Positions 46,116 to 60,387 are shown, counted from the first letter of the stretch. The stretch is DNA of 64,000 nucleotides from Pyrinomonadaceae bacterium (GCA_025054715.1 JANWYH010000007.1:36041-100040); one strand, 5' to 3'. A program made the numbers and translations. Notes: generated by a model not told the origin, from the sequence alone.

Positions 46116-46490
46116 ATGCAGAAGGGGTATGTTTTTATGTTTTTTCAATGGTTTTTGCCTGGAGTTGGGTATTTTCTAGCTGGGAAGCGAGCAAGAGGTT
46201 TTTTAGTAGGTTTTTCTATATGGTTGATGTTTGCTGTAGGAGTTTTAAGCGGAGGTTTGGGTTATCGGGAGTTTAGCAAGGAAAGTTTTTTGCTTTACTA
46301 TTTGAATTTATTTGCTAGTTTTGGGAATGGTTTAGGTTGGTTTATTTCCTTGTTTTTAGGCGAAGGTAGGCTAGAGGATGCTGCTCGAATTACCTATGAG
46401 TATGGTGGGAGATTGATTGAGATAGCTGGTTTACTGAATTACATGGCGGTTCTTGATGTGTTTGATATATGTTCGGGGAGGAAGAAATGA
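46116..46490 (+). CDS. DUF6677-like membrane protein
   Basis: 124 residues with about four hydrophobic helices. It starts QWFLPGVGYFLAGKRARGFLV and ends with ... GLLNYMAVLDVFDICSGRKK, the pattern of the DUF6677/TM2-like proteins common in Acidobacteriota. GAGGTGAG precedes ATG 46116. The function is unknown. It overlaps the following small membrane-protein gene by ATGA. Confidence 0.78.
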   Translation: MQKGYVFMFFQWFLPGVGYFLAGKRARGFLVGFSIWLMFAVGVLSGGLGYREFSKESFLLYYLNLFASFGNGLGWFISLFLGEGRLEDAARITYEYGGRLIEIAGLLNYMAVLDVFDICSGRKK

Positions 46491-46654
46491 CGCATTTATT
46501 GTATCTTTTGTTTTTTTCTTTCTTGATGTCGGTCGTTTTTGCCGTTTTTTTTGATGGGGATGCGAGAGAGCGTTTAATTTATGGTGTTAAGGTTTTTTTG
46601 AAGTTTGTGTTTGTAAGCATTTTCATTGGATGGGTTTTTTATTTTCTGTTTTAA
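46487..46654 (+). CDS. Small membrane protein (55 residues), coupled to DUF6677
   Basis: The frame starts at ATG 46487 overlapping the upstream stop (ATGA), after GGGGAGG (46475-46481). It encodes two hydrophobic helices (about 2-20 and 34-54) separated by a short charged loop DGDARERLIYG. No homologue can be named. Tight coupling suggests a partner of the DUF6677 protein. recO follows 18 bp later. Confidence 0.7.
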   Translation: MTHLLYLLFFSFLMSVVFAVFFDGDARERLIYGVKVFLKFVFVSIFIGWVFYFLF

Positions 46655-46672
46655 TCTGCGTCCGATAACGAA

Positions 46673-47315
46673 ATGATAGAAAAAACTGAAGGATTTGTGC
46701 TGAGAAGCTCTTTGCTCGGAGAGGGAGATAAGCTTGTTGAATGCTTAACTAGAGATCACGGTCTTCTGAGAGGCGTTGCAAGAGGAGCTAGAAAGCTAAA
46801 GAGTCGTTTTTCTGGCAGCCTAGAGATGTTTTCAGAGGTAGATATATTTTTTTTTAGAAAGGAGCAAAGGGAGCTGGTTACCTTTTGCAACATAGACTTG
46901 CGCCAGTCTTATTTTGATTTTATTAGCAAGCCGGAAAACTTTACCGTGTTTAGTTATCTGGCAAATTTGATACTTGAACTTGTTCCTGAGTTTGAGCCGG
47001 ACGAGAGATTTTATAGGTTAGTGAAGGCTTGTCTTGAAGCTGCACAAAATGACTCTGATCTTCAATGTATAACCTTCTACTTTGAATTTTGGATATTGAA
47101 GCTTTCAGGTTTTATACCTTCGTTTGAGAACTTCAATGCGTTGACAAAAAGGCCTTGTTTCGGCGAAGAAACAAAAGAGATTTTTTTGAAGGCGCAACGG
47201 TTGAGTCCTTCGGAGTTTGCAACCACGGTAAAAGGTAGCAGCCTTGCCAGGGAAATATCTAAAGGACGCGAGGTTTTAAGAAACCTTATAGTCAATGTTT
47301 TAGAGAAGGATTTTT

Positions 47316-47326
<11 letters not shown>
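46673..47326 (+). CDS. recO: DNA repair protein RecO
   Basis: 217 residues. The N-terminal OB fold opens with EGFVLRSSLLGEGDKLVECL and continues with RGARKLKSRFSGSLEMF, as in RecO. A helical C-terminal domain follows. The four-cysteine zinc site of many RecO proteins is not apparent; only one C-terminal Cys (PCFGEE) remains there. It acts with RecF and RecR to load RecA. The end overlaps lptFG by 11 bp. Confidence 0.85.
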
Positions 47327-51993
<4,667 letters not shown>

Positions 51994-52057
51994 GCCTAAA
52001 CTCCTTTTGAATAATTTTCAGTAAAACTAAGATTTTATTCTTTAGGCAAATAACTTG

Positions 52058-52867
52058 TCAAAAAGAAGCTTCAAAAAATAAGCCCATCTTCCTAAACTTC
52101 TCGTATCGAAGCCTAAGAAGCTCCTCCGTAGAGAGCAAACAAAGGTCAGACAAGTGCTTTAGTATTGAGCGCTTAAGAAGAGACGATGTCGTTTCATCAG
52201 ACACAAACCAACCATCATCCTCCGGCACAACTTCATCAACCACACCAAACTCAAATAAATCCTTTGCCGTCAGCCTCAAGGCCTGAGCTGCCTTCGGAGC
52301 AAAAGAGGCGTCCTTCCAAAGGATTGCAGCACAACCTTCAGGAGAAATAACCGAATAAATGGCGTTTTCCATCATTAAAATCCTATCTCCAACACCTATA
52401 GCTAATGCCCCGCCGGAACCACCTTCACCAATCACAACCACTATGACAGGCGTCCTTAAACGTGCCATCTCACGAAGATTGTATGCTATGGCTTCGGCTT
52501 GACCCCGTTCTTCCGCATCTATGCCCGGGTAGGCCCCGGGCGTATCAACAAAGGTTATAACCGGTCTAGAGAACTTTTCAGCAATCTTCATAACTCTCAA
52601 AGCTTTACGGTAACCCTCAGGCTTCGGCATTCCGAAGTTGCGCGCCTTACGAGACTGCATGTCTCTACCCTTTTGGTGACCAACGACCGCAACCTGCATC
52701 TTCTCAATGCTAGCAAAGCCTGCAACTATAGCTGCATCATCAGAAAAACGCCTGTCACCATGAAGCTCAACAAAATCATCAAAAATTTTCCCGATAAGGT
52801 CCAAGGTATAGGGTCTGTCAGGATGTCTTGCTAACTGAACCCTATCAAAAGCAGTCTTGTCACTCAT
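52058..52867 (-). CDS. accA: Acetyl-CoA carboxylase carboxyltransferase subunit alpha
   Basis: About 269 residues from ATG 52867; a TTG at 52879 is a less likely start. Landmarks are LARHPDRPYTLDLIGKIF, ELHGDRRFSDD, KGRDMQSRKARNFG, and GEGGSGGALAIGVGD with the AccA active-site region. It transfers carboxyl from biotin to acetyl-CoA with AccD, which is not in the window. The start overlaps the dnaE end by 8 bp. It lacks part of the N-terminal extension of longer AccA proteins. Confidence 0.94.
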   Translation of the reverse strand: MSDKTAFDRVQLARHPDRPYTLDLIGKIFDDFVELHGDRRFSDDAAIVAGFASIEKMQVAVVGHQKGRDMQSRKARNFGMPKPEGYRKALRVMKIAEKFSRPVITFVDTPGAYPGIDAEERGQAEAIAYNLREMARLRTPVIVVVIGEGGSGGALAIGVGDRILMMENAIYSVISPEGCAAILWKDASFAPKAAQALRLTAKDLFEFGVVDEVVPEDDGWFVSDETTSSLLKRSILKHLSDLCLLSTEELLRLRYEKFRKMGLFFEASF

Positions 52868-55800
52868 AACACCACTCAACCTTGCACTTCATCTCCCGTT
52901 GAATCTTTTGATGAAGCTCATCCGAAGGAGATATGAAAAATCCTATGTCAAAATAAGAAATAATTCCACCGCCGAAGTCAACTCTAAGCTTCGTAGCGCA
53001 CTTTCCCGAAGAGTTCACGAAAAAGCTAACCAACCGGCTGAGAAACTCTTCACTTATCCTTGCTTCGTCAACCCACACAATAACTTCCTTTGCGTTTTTT
53101 ATTCGGCTCTTATCAAGCCTCTCAACCTCATCTACAACAATGCTAGCCTCACCACCGTCAACTGTCCTAAGTTTTCCTCTTACCACAGCAACTTGATTCT
53201 CGACGAAGCAATCCATATAGCGTTGATAAGTTTCGGACCAAGCTATACATCTAATTGAAGAAGAGGCGTCTTCAAGCCTAAAAACGCAAAATCTATTTCC
53301 TTTTTTACTGTATTTTACCTGCGGGGAGATGATAACTCCAGCGACCGTGACTTCAGAAGAACTCTCAGGATCTAGATCAACTATCCTACTTATGTTTAGC
53401 CTTCTTAAATCGTCAAGATAATCATTAAGAGGATGGAAAGTAAGGTAAAACCCTAAAGACTCCTTTTCCTTTTCTGCCATCTCTTCATCAGACCACGGAC
53501 TTGCTTCCTTCAGAGAAAAGCTGCTAACTTCTTCTTCCTGAAATAGACCCACCTGGGAAGTTGTCCTCCCAAATAGATCCACCTGGGAAGTTGTCCTCCC
53601 AAAATGTTGAGTAAACTTAGACATTTCATCCAAGCTAGCAAAAAGGCGCGCTCTCCACTCACCAGTTGACATGTTGTCGGGCTTTAGCAAATCGAAAGCT
53701 CCCGCACACACTAAACTTTCCAAACTGCGACGATTGACTGAATTGATTGAGCTGATCCGCTTCAAAAAATCCACTATCGAAGAAAACTTCCCACTCTTTC
53801 TAGCAGAGATTATTAACCTTGCAGTTGAGTCTCCTAAACCCTTTATAGCGCTCAGACCAAACCGGATGCCTCCAATAGAAGGCGTAAAGCCTATGTCAGA
53901 TTCGTTAACATCAGGCGGTAGGAGCTTTAGTCCAAAATGCTGCATCTCAAGCGAATACTTGTGAATTTTCTCAGAGTTTTGAGATTCGTGTGACAAAACG
54001 GCAGTATAGAAAAATTCAGGATAATGGGCCTTCAAGTAGGCTGTCTGAAATGCAAGATACGCATAAGCTACGCTGTGGCTACGATTGAACCCATAATCAG
54101 CAAATTGAAACATCAGATCAAAGATCTGCTCAGCCTTTTCACGCTCAATCCCCTTTTGCAACGCGCCAGAAATAAATTTCTCGCGGTGGTGGCTCATCTC
54201 GTCTTTCTTCTTTTTACCCATTGCACGGCGCATCATATCGGCCTCACCTAAACTATAACCGGCCAAGCGCTGCGCAAGTTGCATTATCTGCTCCTGATAG
54301 ACAAGAACACCATAAGTATTTTCTAAAATCTCTCTCATCTCCGGTGTTATGTATTCAACCTTTTTCTTACCATGATGACGATCTATAAAGTCATCTATCA
54401 TTCCACCATCTAACGGACCAGGACGATAAAGAGCGTTCAAAGCGGCAAGGTCCTCTATATTCTTCGGCTTGAGCTTTCGGCAAATCTCTTTCATCCCTTC
54501 AGATTCAAACTGGAACACAGCTTCAGTTTTTCCTTCAGCAAATATACGCATGCACTTTTCGTCATCTAATGGAACCGACTGCCAGTCTACCTCTGTATTT
54601 GTCTTTTCCTTTATAAGCCTTACAGTATCGTCAATTATCGTCAAAGTAGTTAGCGCCAGAAAATCCATCTTTAGCATCCCAACTTTCTCTAGGTCTGACA
54701 TCGTATATTGACTTACAAGTTCTCGCTGACCGTTTTCCTCTTTAATAGCAACAGGAATTAACTCGTAAAGCGGTTTCGGAGATATCACTACTCCAGCAGC
54801 GTGTATAGAAGAATGACGCGCGCAGCCTTCGAGTTTTCGGGCGATTTCAATTATGCTGGCAACTCTTTGATCTTGCTCGACCAAATCTTTCAGCTCGGGC
54901 ACCATTTCGAGAGCTTTCTCGATGCTAGTATTCCTACCTCTAAACGGTGGAGGAATTAGCTTAGCTATACGCTCCACCTCAGATGGTTTTAAACCGAAGG
55001 CACGACCAACGTCCCTGACGGCAGCTCGCGAAGCTAGCGTTCCAAAAGTTATAATCTGGCATACACAGTCTTTGCCGTATTTTTCCGTAACATAATTTAT
55101 CACTTCAGCGCGACCGCGAACACAGAAGTCAATATCTATGTCAGGCATGCTGACTCTTTCCGGATTTAGAAACCGCTCAAACAGCAGATTGTATTTGATA
55201 GGATCAATATCCGTTATCCCTAAACAATAAGAAACCAAACTTCCAGCAGCAGAACCGCGCCCAGGACCTACAGGAATCCCTCTTTGCTTTGCAAAACGAA
55301 CAAAATCCCAAACTATGAGAAAATATCCTGCATAGCCCATTCTCTTGATTGTCTCTATCTCAAAATTAAGCCTATCAATATACTTCTGCTCTGCTTCAGG
55401 AGGGATAGCTCTCGTCTTGTAGCCCTCCTTAACTACGTGCTCAAAGTATTGCTCCAGGCTATCGAAACCTTCAGGAACCGGGTAGATCGGTAGGTGCTGC
55501 TCCGAAGGAAGTTTAACATCACACATTTCGGCTATCTCAATGGTTGAAGTTAAAGCCTCGGGCAATTCCTTAAAAAGTTCATACATTTCATCAGGCGATT
55601 TCAGATAATACTCCTCAGTTTCAAGTTCGCGCTGCGACCGATCAAACACCCTTCCTTCATCTATGCACCTTAGAATCTCTCTCGCTTGCCAATCCTCTTT
55701 CTTCAGATAGTGAACATCATTTGTTGCTACGAGTTTAAGACTTAGCTTCTTTGCAAGAGAAGCAATCTCCTTGTTAACCTTCTTTTCTAGGATCGTTGCG

Positions 55801-56342
55801 TGATCTTGTATCTCAATATAAAGTCGCTCCCTGCTAAAAATTTCAAGCAGACGGTTAAGTACTCCCGACAGTCTTTCAGTCCTGCCATTTTTCAAAAGGG
55901 AATAAACAAATCCGTCTTTTCCGGAAGTCAGTGCTATAAGCCCATCGCTTTTAAGACTTAAAGCCTCAAAATCCAAGCAAGGCCTATCATATGCACTCTC
56001 TGCAAAAGCTTTAGAGGCTAGCCAAATCAGAGATTTATATCCTTCTAAATCCTTCGCAAGTAAAACCAAACGATAATAGGGAAGTTCCCCCGAACTTACT
56101 ATGGAGTTTCTTTCCCGCATCGCACCGAGCGTGACATAAGCCTCGTATCCTATTATCGGTTTGATATCCTCTTCTTTCATGGCATTGTAAAAGGAAACCA
56201 CGCCGTACATATTTGCAGCGTCCGTTATCGCACAGGCCTTCATGCCAAGCTCTTTGACCCTTTTTGCAAGCGGTTTTATTTGGCTGCAGCTCTCCAGAAG
56301 ACTGTAATCGGTGTGAACATGTAGATGAACAAAATCTCTCAT
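52860..56342 (-). CDS. dnaE: DNA polymerase III subunit alpha
   Basis: 1160 residues from ATG 56342; the frame stays open upstream to 56633 but that part overlaps miaB and is not DnaE-like. The PHP domain opens MRDFVHLHVHTDYSLLES. Catalytic-palm motifs include VGPGRGSAAGSLVSY and MPDIDIDFCVRGR. It has helix-hairpin-helix and OB regions at the C-terminus. A 10-residue tandem duplication (GRTTSQVDLF/GRTTSQVGLF) lies just before the OB region, duplicating a beta-clamp-binding pentapeptide. accA overlaps its end by 8 bp. Promoter TTAACA-16-TAGAAT ends 7 nt from ATG. Confidence 0.97.
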   Translation of the reverse strand: MRDFVHLHVHTDYSLLESCSQIKPLAKRVKELGMKACAITDAANMYGVVSFYNAMKEEDIKPIIGYEAYVTLGAMRERNSIVSSGELPYYRLVLLAKDLEGYKSLIWLASKAFAESAYDRPCLDFEALSLKSDGLIALTSGKDGFVYSLLKNGRTERLSGVLNRLLEIFSRERLYIEIQDHATILEKKVNKEIASLAKKLSLKLVATNDVHYLKKEDWQAREILRCIDEGRVFDRSQRELETEEYYLKSPDEMYELFKELPEALTSTIEIAEMCDVKLPSEQHLPIYPVPEGFDSLEQYFEHVVKEGYKTRAIPPEAEQKYIDRLNFEIETIKRMGYAGYFLIVWDFVRFAKQRGIPVGPGRGSAAGSLVSYCLGITDIDPIKYNLLFERFLNPERVSMPDIDIDFCVRGRAEVINYVTEKYGKDCVCQIITFGTLASRAAVRDVGRAFGLKPSEVERIAKLIPPPFRGRNTSIEKALEMVPELKDLVEQDQRVASIIEIARKLEGCARHSSIHAAGVVISPKPLYELIPVAIKEENGQRELVSQYTMSDLEKVGMLKMDFLALTTLTIIDDTVRLIKEKTNTEVDWQSVPLDDEKCMRIFAEGKTEAVFQFESEGMKEICRKLKPKNIEDLAALNALYRPGPLDGGMIDDFIDRHHGKKKVEYITPEMREILENTYGVLVYQEQIMQLAQRLAGYSLGEADMMRRAMGKKKKDEMSHHREKFISGALQKGIEREKAEQIFDLMFQFADYGFNRSHSVAYAYLAFQTAYLKAHYPEFFYTAVLSHESQNSEKIHKYSLEMQHFGLKLLPPDVNESDIGFTPSIGGIRFGLSAIKGLGDSTARLIISARKSGKFSSIVDFLKRISSINSVNRRSLESLVCAGAFDLLKPDNMSTGEWRARLFASLDEMSKFTQHFGRTTSQVDLFGRTTSQVGLFQEEEVSSFSLKEASPWSDEEMAEKEKESLGFYLTFHPLNDYLDDLRRLNISRIVDLDPESSSEVTVAGVIISPQVKYSKKGNRFCVFRLEDASSSIRCIAWSETYQRYMDCFVENQVAVVRGKLRTVDGGEASIVVDEVERLDKSRIKNAKEVIVWVDEARISEEFLSRLVSFFVNSSGKCATKLRVDFGGGIISYFDIGFFISPSDELHQKIQREMKCKVEWCYE
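53541..53600. repeat. 30-bp tandem duplication in dnaE
   Basis: Two units, 53541-53570 and 53571-53600, match at 29 of 30 positions (ACCC versus ATCC near the start). Each encodes G-R-T-T-S-Q-V-[GD]-L-F on the minus strand. Each unit contains an imperfect palindrome (GGGAAGTTGTCCTCCC). The high identity points to a recent duplication. Confidence 0.9.
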
Positions 56343-56349
56343 AAACTTG

Positions 56350-56377
56350 ATTCTAAACTTTTCAAGAGAAATGTTAA
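56350..56377 (-). promoter_or_regulatory. Promoter of dnaE, predicting a leaderless mRNA
   Basis: Minus strand: TTAACA (56372-56377), 16-bp spacer, TAGAAT (56350-56355), then 7 nt to ATG 56342. It shares a 45-bp divergent gap with miaB. Confidence 0.55.
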
Positions 56378-56387
56378 AATAAAAGGG

Positions 56388-57731
56388 ATGAGTAAAAAGG
56401 TCTTCATAGAAACCTACGGTTGCCAAATGAATGTCTCCGATTCTGAGAGAATGGCAACAATCTTGGCCAAAGAGGGCTTTCAGATAGTAGAAGACGAAAG
56501 GGAAGCCGATATAGTCTTGCTCAACACCTGCTCTGTAAGAGAAAAGGCAGAAAACAAGATATATGCGCGAGTAGGTCAAATTCGGCGCCGACGTCGTAAC
56601 GTCATCCTGGGAATTTCTGGCTGTGTTGCCCAACTAGAAGGAGAAGAGCTTTTCGATAGATTTTCAGGTAAAAATTCGATCGATTTCATCATCGGAACGA
56701 GAGCTACGGATAGAATTGCAAAGGTTATAAACTCAGTTATTCGGGAAGGGAAAACGAAAGTAATAGATAACCATGAGCGCGAGGATTATCCGGAGCTAAG
56801 CTTCGACCTAAACTTAAGCCATTCTAAGTGTGTAGCCTTTCTTCCCATAATCGAGGGTTGTAATAAGTTCTGCACCTACTGCATAGTGCCGTTTTCTAGG
56901 GGGAGGGAAGTAAGCTTCCCGCCACGTTTGATATTGCAACAAGCGCGACAGCTAGTAAGTCAGAACGTTAAGGAAATTCACCTGATAGGTCAAAACGTAA
57001 ATAGCTACCGTCCTCGCGAAATGCAAGATTTGGAGAAGTTCAAAGGAGCTACACCATTTTCCAAGCTTTTGCGTATGGTGGCGGAGCTTTCAGGTTGCGA
57101 GAGGATAAAGTTTACGACATCTTTCCCAAGAGATTTCCACCCTGACATAGTCTCTGCAATCGAAGAATACGACAACCTTTGTAATTGGGTGCACCTGCCA
57201 GTGCAGTCAGGAAGCGATCGAGTTCTTAAGTTAATGAGGCGCGGTCACACAAAAGATGCATATATGAAAAGGGTAGAAAGAATCAAAAGCTCCAAAAAAA
57301 TGATTGCGTTAACTACGGATATAATAGTGGGCTTTCCTGGGGAAACTGAACAAGACTTCATGCAAACAGTTGAGCTAGTCGAGCAATGCGAGTTTCACCA
57401 TGCCTATATCTTTAAGTATTCGCCAAGGCCTGGAACGCCAGCTGCAGAACAAATGACCGATTCTGTCCCGCCGGAAGAAAAAACCCGTAGATTCCTCTAC
57501 CTTGAAAGCATTCAAAAGAAAATACAAGCAAAAATCTGGCAAAGTTATGTTGGCAGCGAAAAACTAGTCTTGGTTGAGGGAAAATCGAAAAAAAATCCCA
57601 ACCAGCTTACAGGACATACCACCTGTAATAAAGTTGTAAACTTTGAAGGCGATGAAAGGCTCGTAGGTCAGATAGTAAAAGTGAAAATATTAGAGGCTAA
57701 GAACAATAGTTTCCTCGGAAGACTTGTATAA
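56388..57731 (+). CDS. miaB: tRNA-2-methylthio-N6-dimethylallyladenosine synthase (MiaB)
   Basis: 447 residues from ATG 56388; an upstream ATG at 56325 would overlap dnaE and lacks MiaB similarity. The N-terminal MTTase domain has ETYGCQMNVSDSERM. The radical-SAM cluster is GCNKFCTYCIVPFSRG. A C-terminal TRAM domain ends with VKVKILEAKNNSFLGRL. It adds a methylthio group to the modified A37 of tRNAs. TAAAAT (56375-56380) is 7 nt upstream. It is divergent from dnaE. Confidence 0.96.
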   Translation: MSKKVFIETYGCQMNVSDSERMATILAKEGFQIVEDEREADIVLLNTCSVREKAENKIYARVGQIRRRRRNVILGISGCVAQLEGEELFDRFSGKNSIDFIIGTRATDRIAKVINSVIREGKTKVIDNHEREDYPELSFDLNLSHSKCVAFLPIIEGCNKFCTYCIVPFSRGREVSFPPRLILQQARQLVSQNVKEIHLIGQNVNSYRPREMQDLEKFKGATPFSKLLRMVAELSGCERIKFTTSFPRDFHPDIVSAIEEYDNLCNWVHLPVQSGSDRVLKLMRRGHTKDAYMKRVERIKSSKKMIALTTDIIVGFPGETEQDFMQTVELVEQCEFHHAYIFKYSPRPGTPAAEQMTDSVPPEEKTRRFLYLESIQKKIQAKIWQSYVGSEKLVLVEGKSKKNPNQLTGHTTCNKVVNFEGDERLVGQIVKVKILEAKNNSFLGRLV

Positions 57732-57753
57732 AGCGGCAAAAAGGTTTTAGAAT
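57724..57753 (+). promoter_or_regulatory. Promoter of the bifunctional nuclease gene, predicting a leaderless mRNA
   Basis: TTGTAT (57724-57729), 18-bp spacer, TAGAAT (57748-57753), then 8 nt to ATG 57762. The -35 overlaps the end of miaB. Confidence 0.45.
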
Positions 57754-57761
57754 TTACGCTG

Positions 57762-58220
57762 ATGCTAGTTGAAGTTAAAATAGGCGCTTTAATAATGGAC
57801 CCAAACAGCAACACACCAGTAGTTATTTTAAAGGGTGTAGATAGCGAAGCTGTGCTTCCTATATGGGTTGGGGCATACGAAGCCAATGCTATAGCTGTTG
57901 AGATCGAGAAGGTTACTCCGCAAAGACCGATGACCCATGATCTTTTGAAAAACTTGATTTTGCAGCTTGGCTATAGTGTCGAAAGAGTGATAGTCAATGA
58001 TCTGAAAGACAACACTTTCTATGCAATCATAGAACTCGTCAACGATGAAAGTGGTGAGAAGGTCCAAATAGATTCACGTCCTTCGGACGCTATCGCTTTG
58101 GCTCTTAGGATGGATAGCCCCATATACGTTGACCAAAGGGTTTTAGAACTTTCTGCCTCGAACGTCACAACAGCGGAAGAAGAAAAAGGCGAAGAAGAGT
58201 GGCCAGATGTGATAGGTTAA
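57762..58220 (+). CDS. Bifunctional nuclease (BFN/DUF151) family protein
   Basis: 152 residues. The DUF151 signature is LPIWVGAYEANAIAVEIE, then RPMTHDLLKNLI and IDSRPSDAIALALRMDSPIYV. Plant BFN proteins have RNase and DNase activity; bacterial members are mostly uncharacterised. A strong Glu-rich tail follows. TAGAAT ends 8 nt before ATG. Confidence 0.9.
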   Translation: MLVEVKIGALIMDPNSNTPVVILKGVDSEAVLPIWVGAYEANAIAVEIEKVTPQRPMTHDLLKNLILQLGYSVERVIVNDLKDNTFYAIIELVNDESGEKVQIDSRPSDAIALALRMDSPIYVDQRVLELSASNVTTAEEEKGEEEWPDVIG

Positions 58221-58225
58221 AGCCT

Positions 58226-58981
58226 ATGATCATTGCAATAGCAAACCAAAAAGGTGGCGTCGGCAAAACAACTACAGCAATAAATCTTTCCGCAGCTTGT
58301 GCAATGCAAAATCGCAAGGTTCTATTGATAGACCTCGACCCACAAAGCAATAGCTCAATATCTTTCTTAAATCCCGAATCAATAAACGGAACTATCTATG
58401 AAATGTTGACCGAGTCTGAAAAAGACTGGCGAAAGTTCGTATATGAAACGCAGTTTGAAAATCTTGATCTCATACCCTCGAAAATCAGTCTCGCAAAGCT
58501 TGAAGCTAGACTTATAGGAGATTTTGATGCTGCTTTTAGACTTAGGGACCGAATAGCAGGGATTTTACAACATTACGACATAGTTTTTCTTGATACGCCA
58601 CCAACATTAGGTATCCTTACGGTAAATGCCCTAGTAGCAGCAACTCACGTCTTAATACCTGTTCAAGCTTCTTACTTTGCTCTCGAGGGAACTGAAGACC
58701 TACTTGAAACAATAGAAAAGGTGAAAGTTCGTTCGAACCCTGCATTACGCCTAATGGGCGTTCTTATAACTCTTTACGATAAAAGAACTACGCTTTCTAA
58801 GGATGTGGAAAATCAAATAAGGTCTGTGTTTGGCGAGAGGGCTTTTAAGACGGTTATAACGAGGAGTGTTCGGCTTGAAGAGTCCCCAGCTCACAAGGAA
58901 ACTATCTTTACTTATGCTCCTGATTCCAGTGGTGCCGCTGAATACATGCAACTTAGTAAGGAGGTTCTAAACCGTGCCTAA
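58226..58981 (+). CDS. parA: ParA-family chromosome-partitioning ATPase
   Basis: 251 residues from ATG 58226; the earlier open frame has no better start. The deviant Walker A is ANQKGGVGKTTTAINL, LIDLDPQSNSS follows, and VFLDTPPTLGIL completes the ATPase core. It overlaps parB by 8 bp. ParA-type ATPases segregate the chromosome origin region along the nucleoid. No parS site was found by eye in this window. Confidence 0.93.
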   Translation: MIIAIANQKGGVGKTTTAINLSAACAMQNRKVLLIDLDPQSNSSISFLNPESINGTIYEMLTESEKDWRKFVYETQFENLDLIPSKISLAKLEARLIGDFDAAFRLRDRIAGILQHYDIVFLDTPPTLGILTVNALVAATHVLIPVQASYFALEGTEDLLETIEKVKVRSNPALRLMGVLITLYDKRTTLSKDVENQIRSVFGERAFKTVITRSVRLEESPAHKETIFTYAPDSSGAAEYMQLSKEVLNRA

Positions 58982-59807
58982 AAGAGGGCTTCCTAGTGGT
59001 GCTGGTTTGAAGGACTTGCATTACGTCGAAGAGTTGACGAAAGCAAGTAGAGCCGTCGGTAGAACCATACCTGTTGATCGAATAGAGCCAAATCCAGATC
59101 AGCCCCGAACTGAGATGGGAAATCTTGAAGAATTAGCCGATTCCATACGTCAAAGAGGCGTCCTTGAGCCAATACTTGTCGTTGCAAACCGAGAAAGAGG
59201 AACTTGGACGATAGTTGCTGGTGAGAGAAGATGGCGTGCAGCCTGCCTTGCCGGGCTTTCTGAAATACCTTGTATAGAACTTGATTTAAGCGAGAATGAT
59301 GTAGCTGAAATTGCCCTAATTGAGAATCTTCAAAGAAAAGATCTCACCGTGTGGGAAGAAGCTGATGGACTCGCTGCTTTGGTTAGAAGGTTTGGCTACA
59401 CTCATGATGAAATAGCGAAAAAGATTGGTAGAAGTCGTTCTAGCGTAACTGAAGCCCTTGCAATAGCGAATCTTCCCGAGCGTGTCAGACAAAGGTGCGT
59501 GCAGATGAATATAAATGCTAAGTCAACGCTTCTAGAGGTAGCTAGGCAGTTTGACGAAAAAGCAATGATGGAGTTCTTGAGTAGCCTTGAAGCCTCAGGT
59601 TCGTTCTCTCGTGAACAGGCCAGAAAGATTTCAGTGAGAACAAAATCTTCTTCAAAAAAGTTGCTGAATCGTGAAAAAAAGGTCTATAGCTTTTCTCGTG
59701 GTGGTTTTAGAGTAGAACTTTTTTCTTCTAATGAGTCTTTTTCGAGGGTTGATCTTGAGTGCTTCCTACGGGATTTTTTTTCGGAGCTAGAGCGTCGCCT
59801 TTTCTGA
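58974..59807 (+). CDS. parB: ParB-family DNA/CTP-binding partition protein
   Basis: 277 residues from GTG 58974, with AAGGAGG (58958-58964) upstream. The ParB CTPase fold includes IPVDRIEPNPDQPR, then GERRWRAA and ALIENLQRKDL. An HTH follows (HDEIAKKIGRSRSSVTEAL) and a short C-terminal dimerisation part. It spreads from parS sites as a clamp. The + strand of this gene is more G-rich than neighbouring genes to its right. Confidence 0.94.
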   Translation: MPKRGLPSGAGLKDLHYVEELTKASRAVGRTIPVDRIEPNPDQPRTEMGNLEELADSIRQRGVLEPILVVANRERGTWTIVAGERRWRAACLAGLSEIPCIELDLSENDVAEIALIENLQRKDLTVWEEADGLAALVRRFGYTHDEIAKKIGRSRSSVTEALAIANLPERVRQRCVQMNINAKSTLLEVARQFDEKAMMEFLSSLEASGSFSREQARKISVRTKSSSKKLLNREKKVYSFSRGGFRVELFSSNESFSRVDLECFLRDFFSELERRLF

Positions 59808-59879
59808 TCTCTTTTACATAAGACCAATTATCAGACTCAAAAACTAAGCTCAAAATCAATATCTTCCTATAAAACCCAA

Positions 59880-60314
59880 CTAAAAAGGTATATCACTCTC
59901 CTCCTTGCCCTCTCTACTTTCTCCTTCCATGTCTGCGTCTTCTCCTTGACTTTCATAATCATCTACCGCTACCATATCCTCTTGCTCCTTGCTTCCTAGT
60001 AACCTAATATCAGTAGCGGTAACTTCTAGCGAAAACCTACTCTGTCCGTTTTTATCTTGCCATTCCTGCAACCTCAATCTTCCTTCTACAAAAACCTGCC
60101 TTCCCTTTTGCAAATATCTTGCCGTGCTTTCAGCCAATGGCCCCCAAAGTGTAATCCGAAACCAAGTAGTTACGTTCTCAACTTCACCATCTTCACGACG
60201 TCGCTTCTCATTGGTCGCAACCGTGAAATTTGCTACCGGAATTCCCCTTGGAGTATAGCGAAGCTCCGCGCTCTGACCAATGTTACCTATCAAGATTACC
60301 TTGTTAAAAGACAT
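59880..60314 (-). CDS. ssb: Single-stranded DNA-binding protein
   Basis: 144 residues from ATG 60314; a GGGGAG lies just upstream. The OB fold starts NKVILIGNIGQSAELRYTPRGI, with VTTWFRITLWGPLAE. The acidic tail ends in SDIPF, the C-terminal partner-binding motif. It binds single-stranded DNA in replication and repair. It stands alone between parB and a divergent propeller gene. Confidence 0.96.
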   Translation of the reverse strand: MSFNKVILIGNIGQSAELRYTPRGIPVANFTVATNEKRRREDGEVENVTTWFRITLWGPLAESTARYLQKGRQVFVEGRLRLQEWQDKNGQSRFSLEVTATDIRLLGSKEQEDMVAVDDYESQGEDADMEGESREGKEESDIPF

Positions 60315-60387
60315 AAACTTACGCTCCCCATCAAAAGTTGATTTTAGCAACAAACTTAAGGATACTCTCATCAGATAAGGTTAGTCA

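Noticed and set aside
51994..52057. SAM riboswitch upstream of metK
   Set aside because: The gap is only about 65 bp and shows no conserved riboswitch core or long stem.
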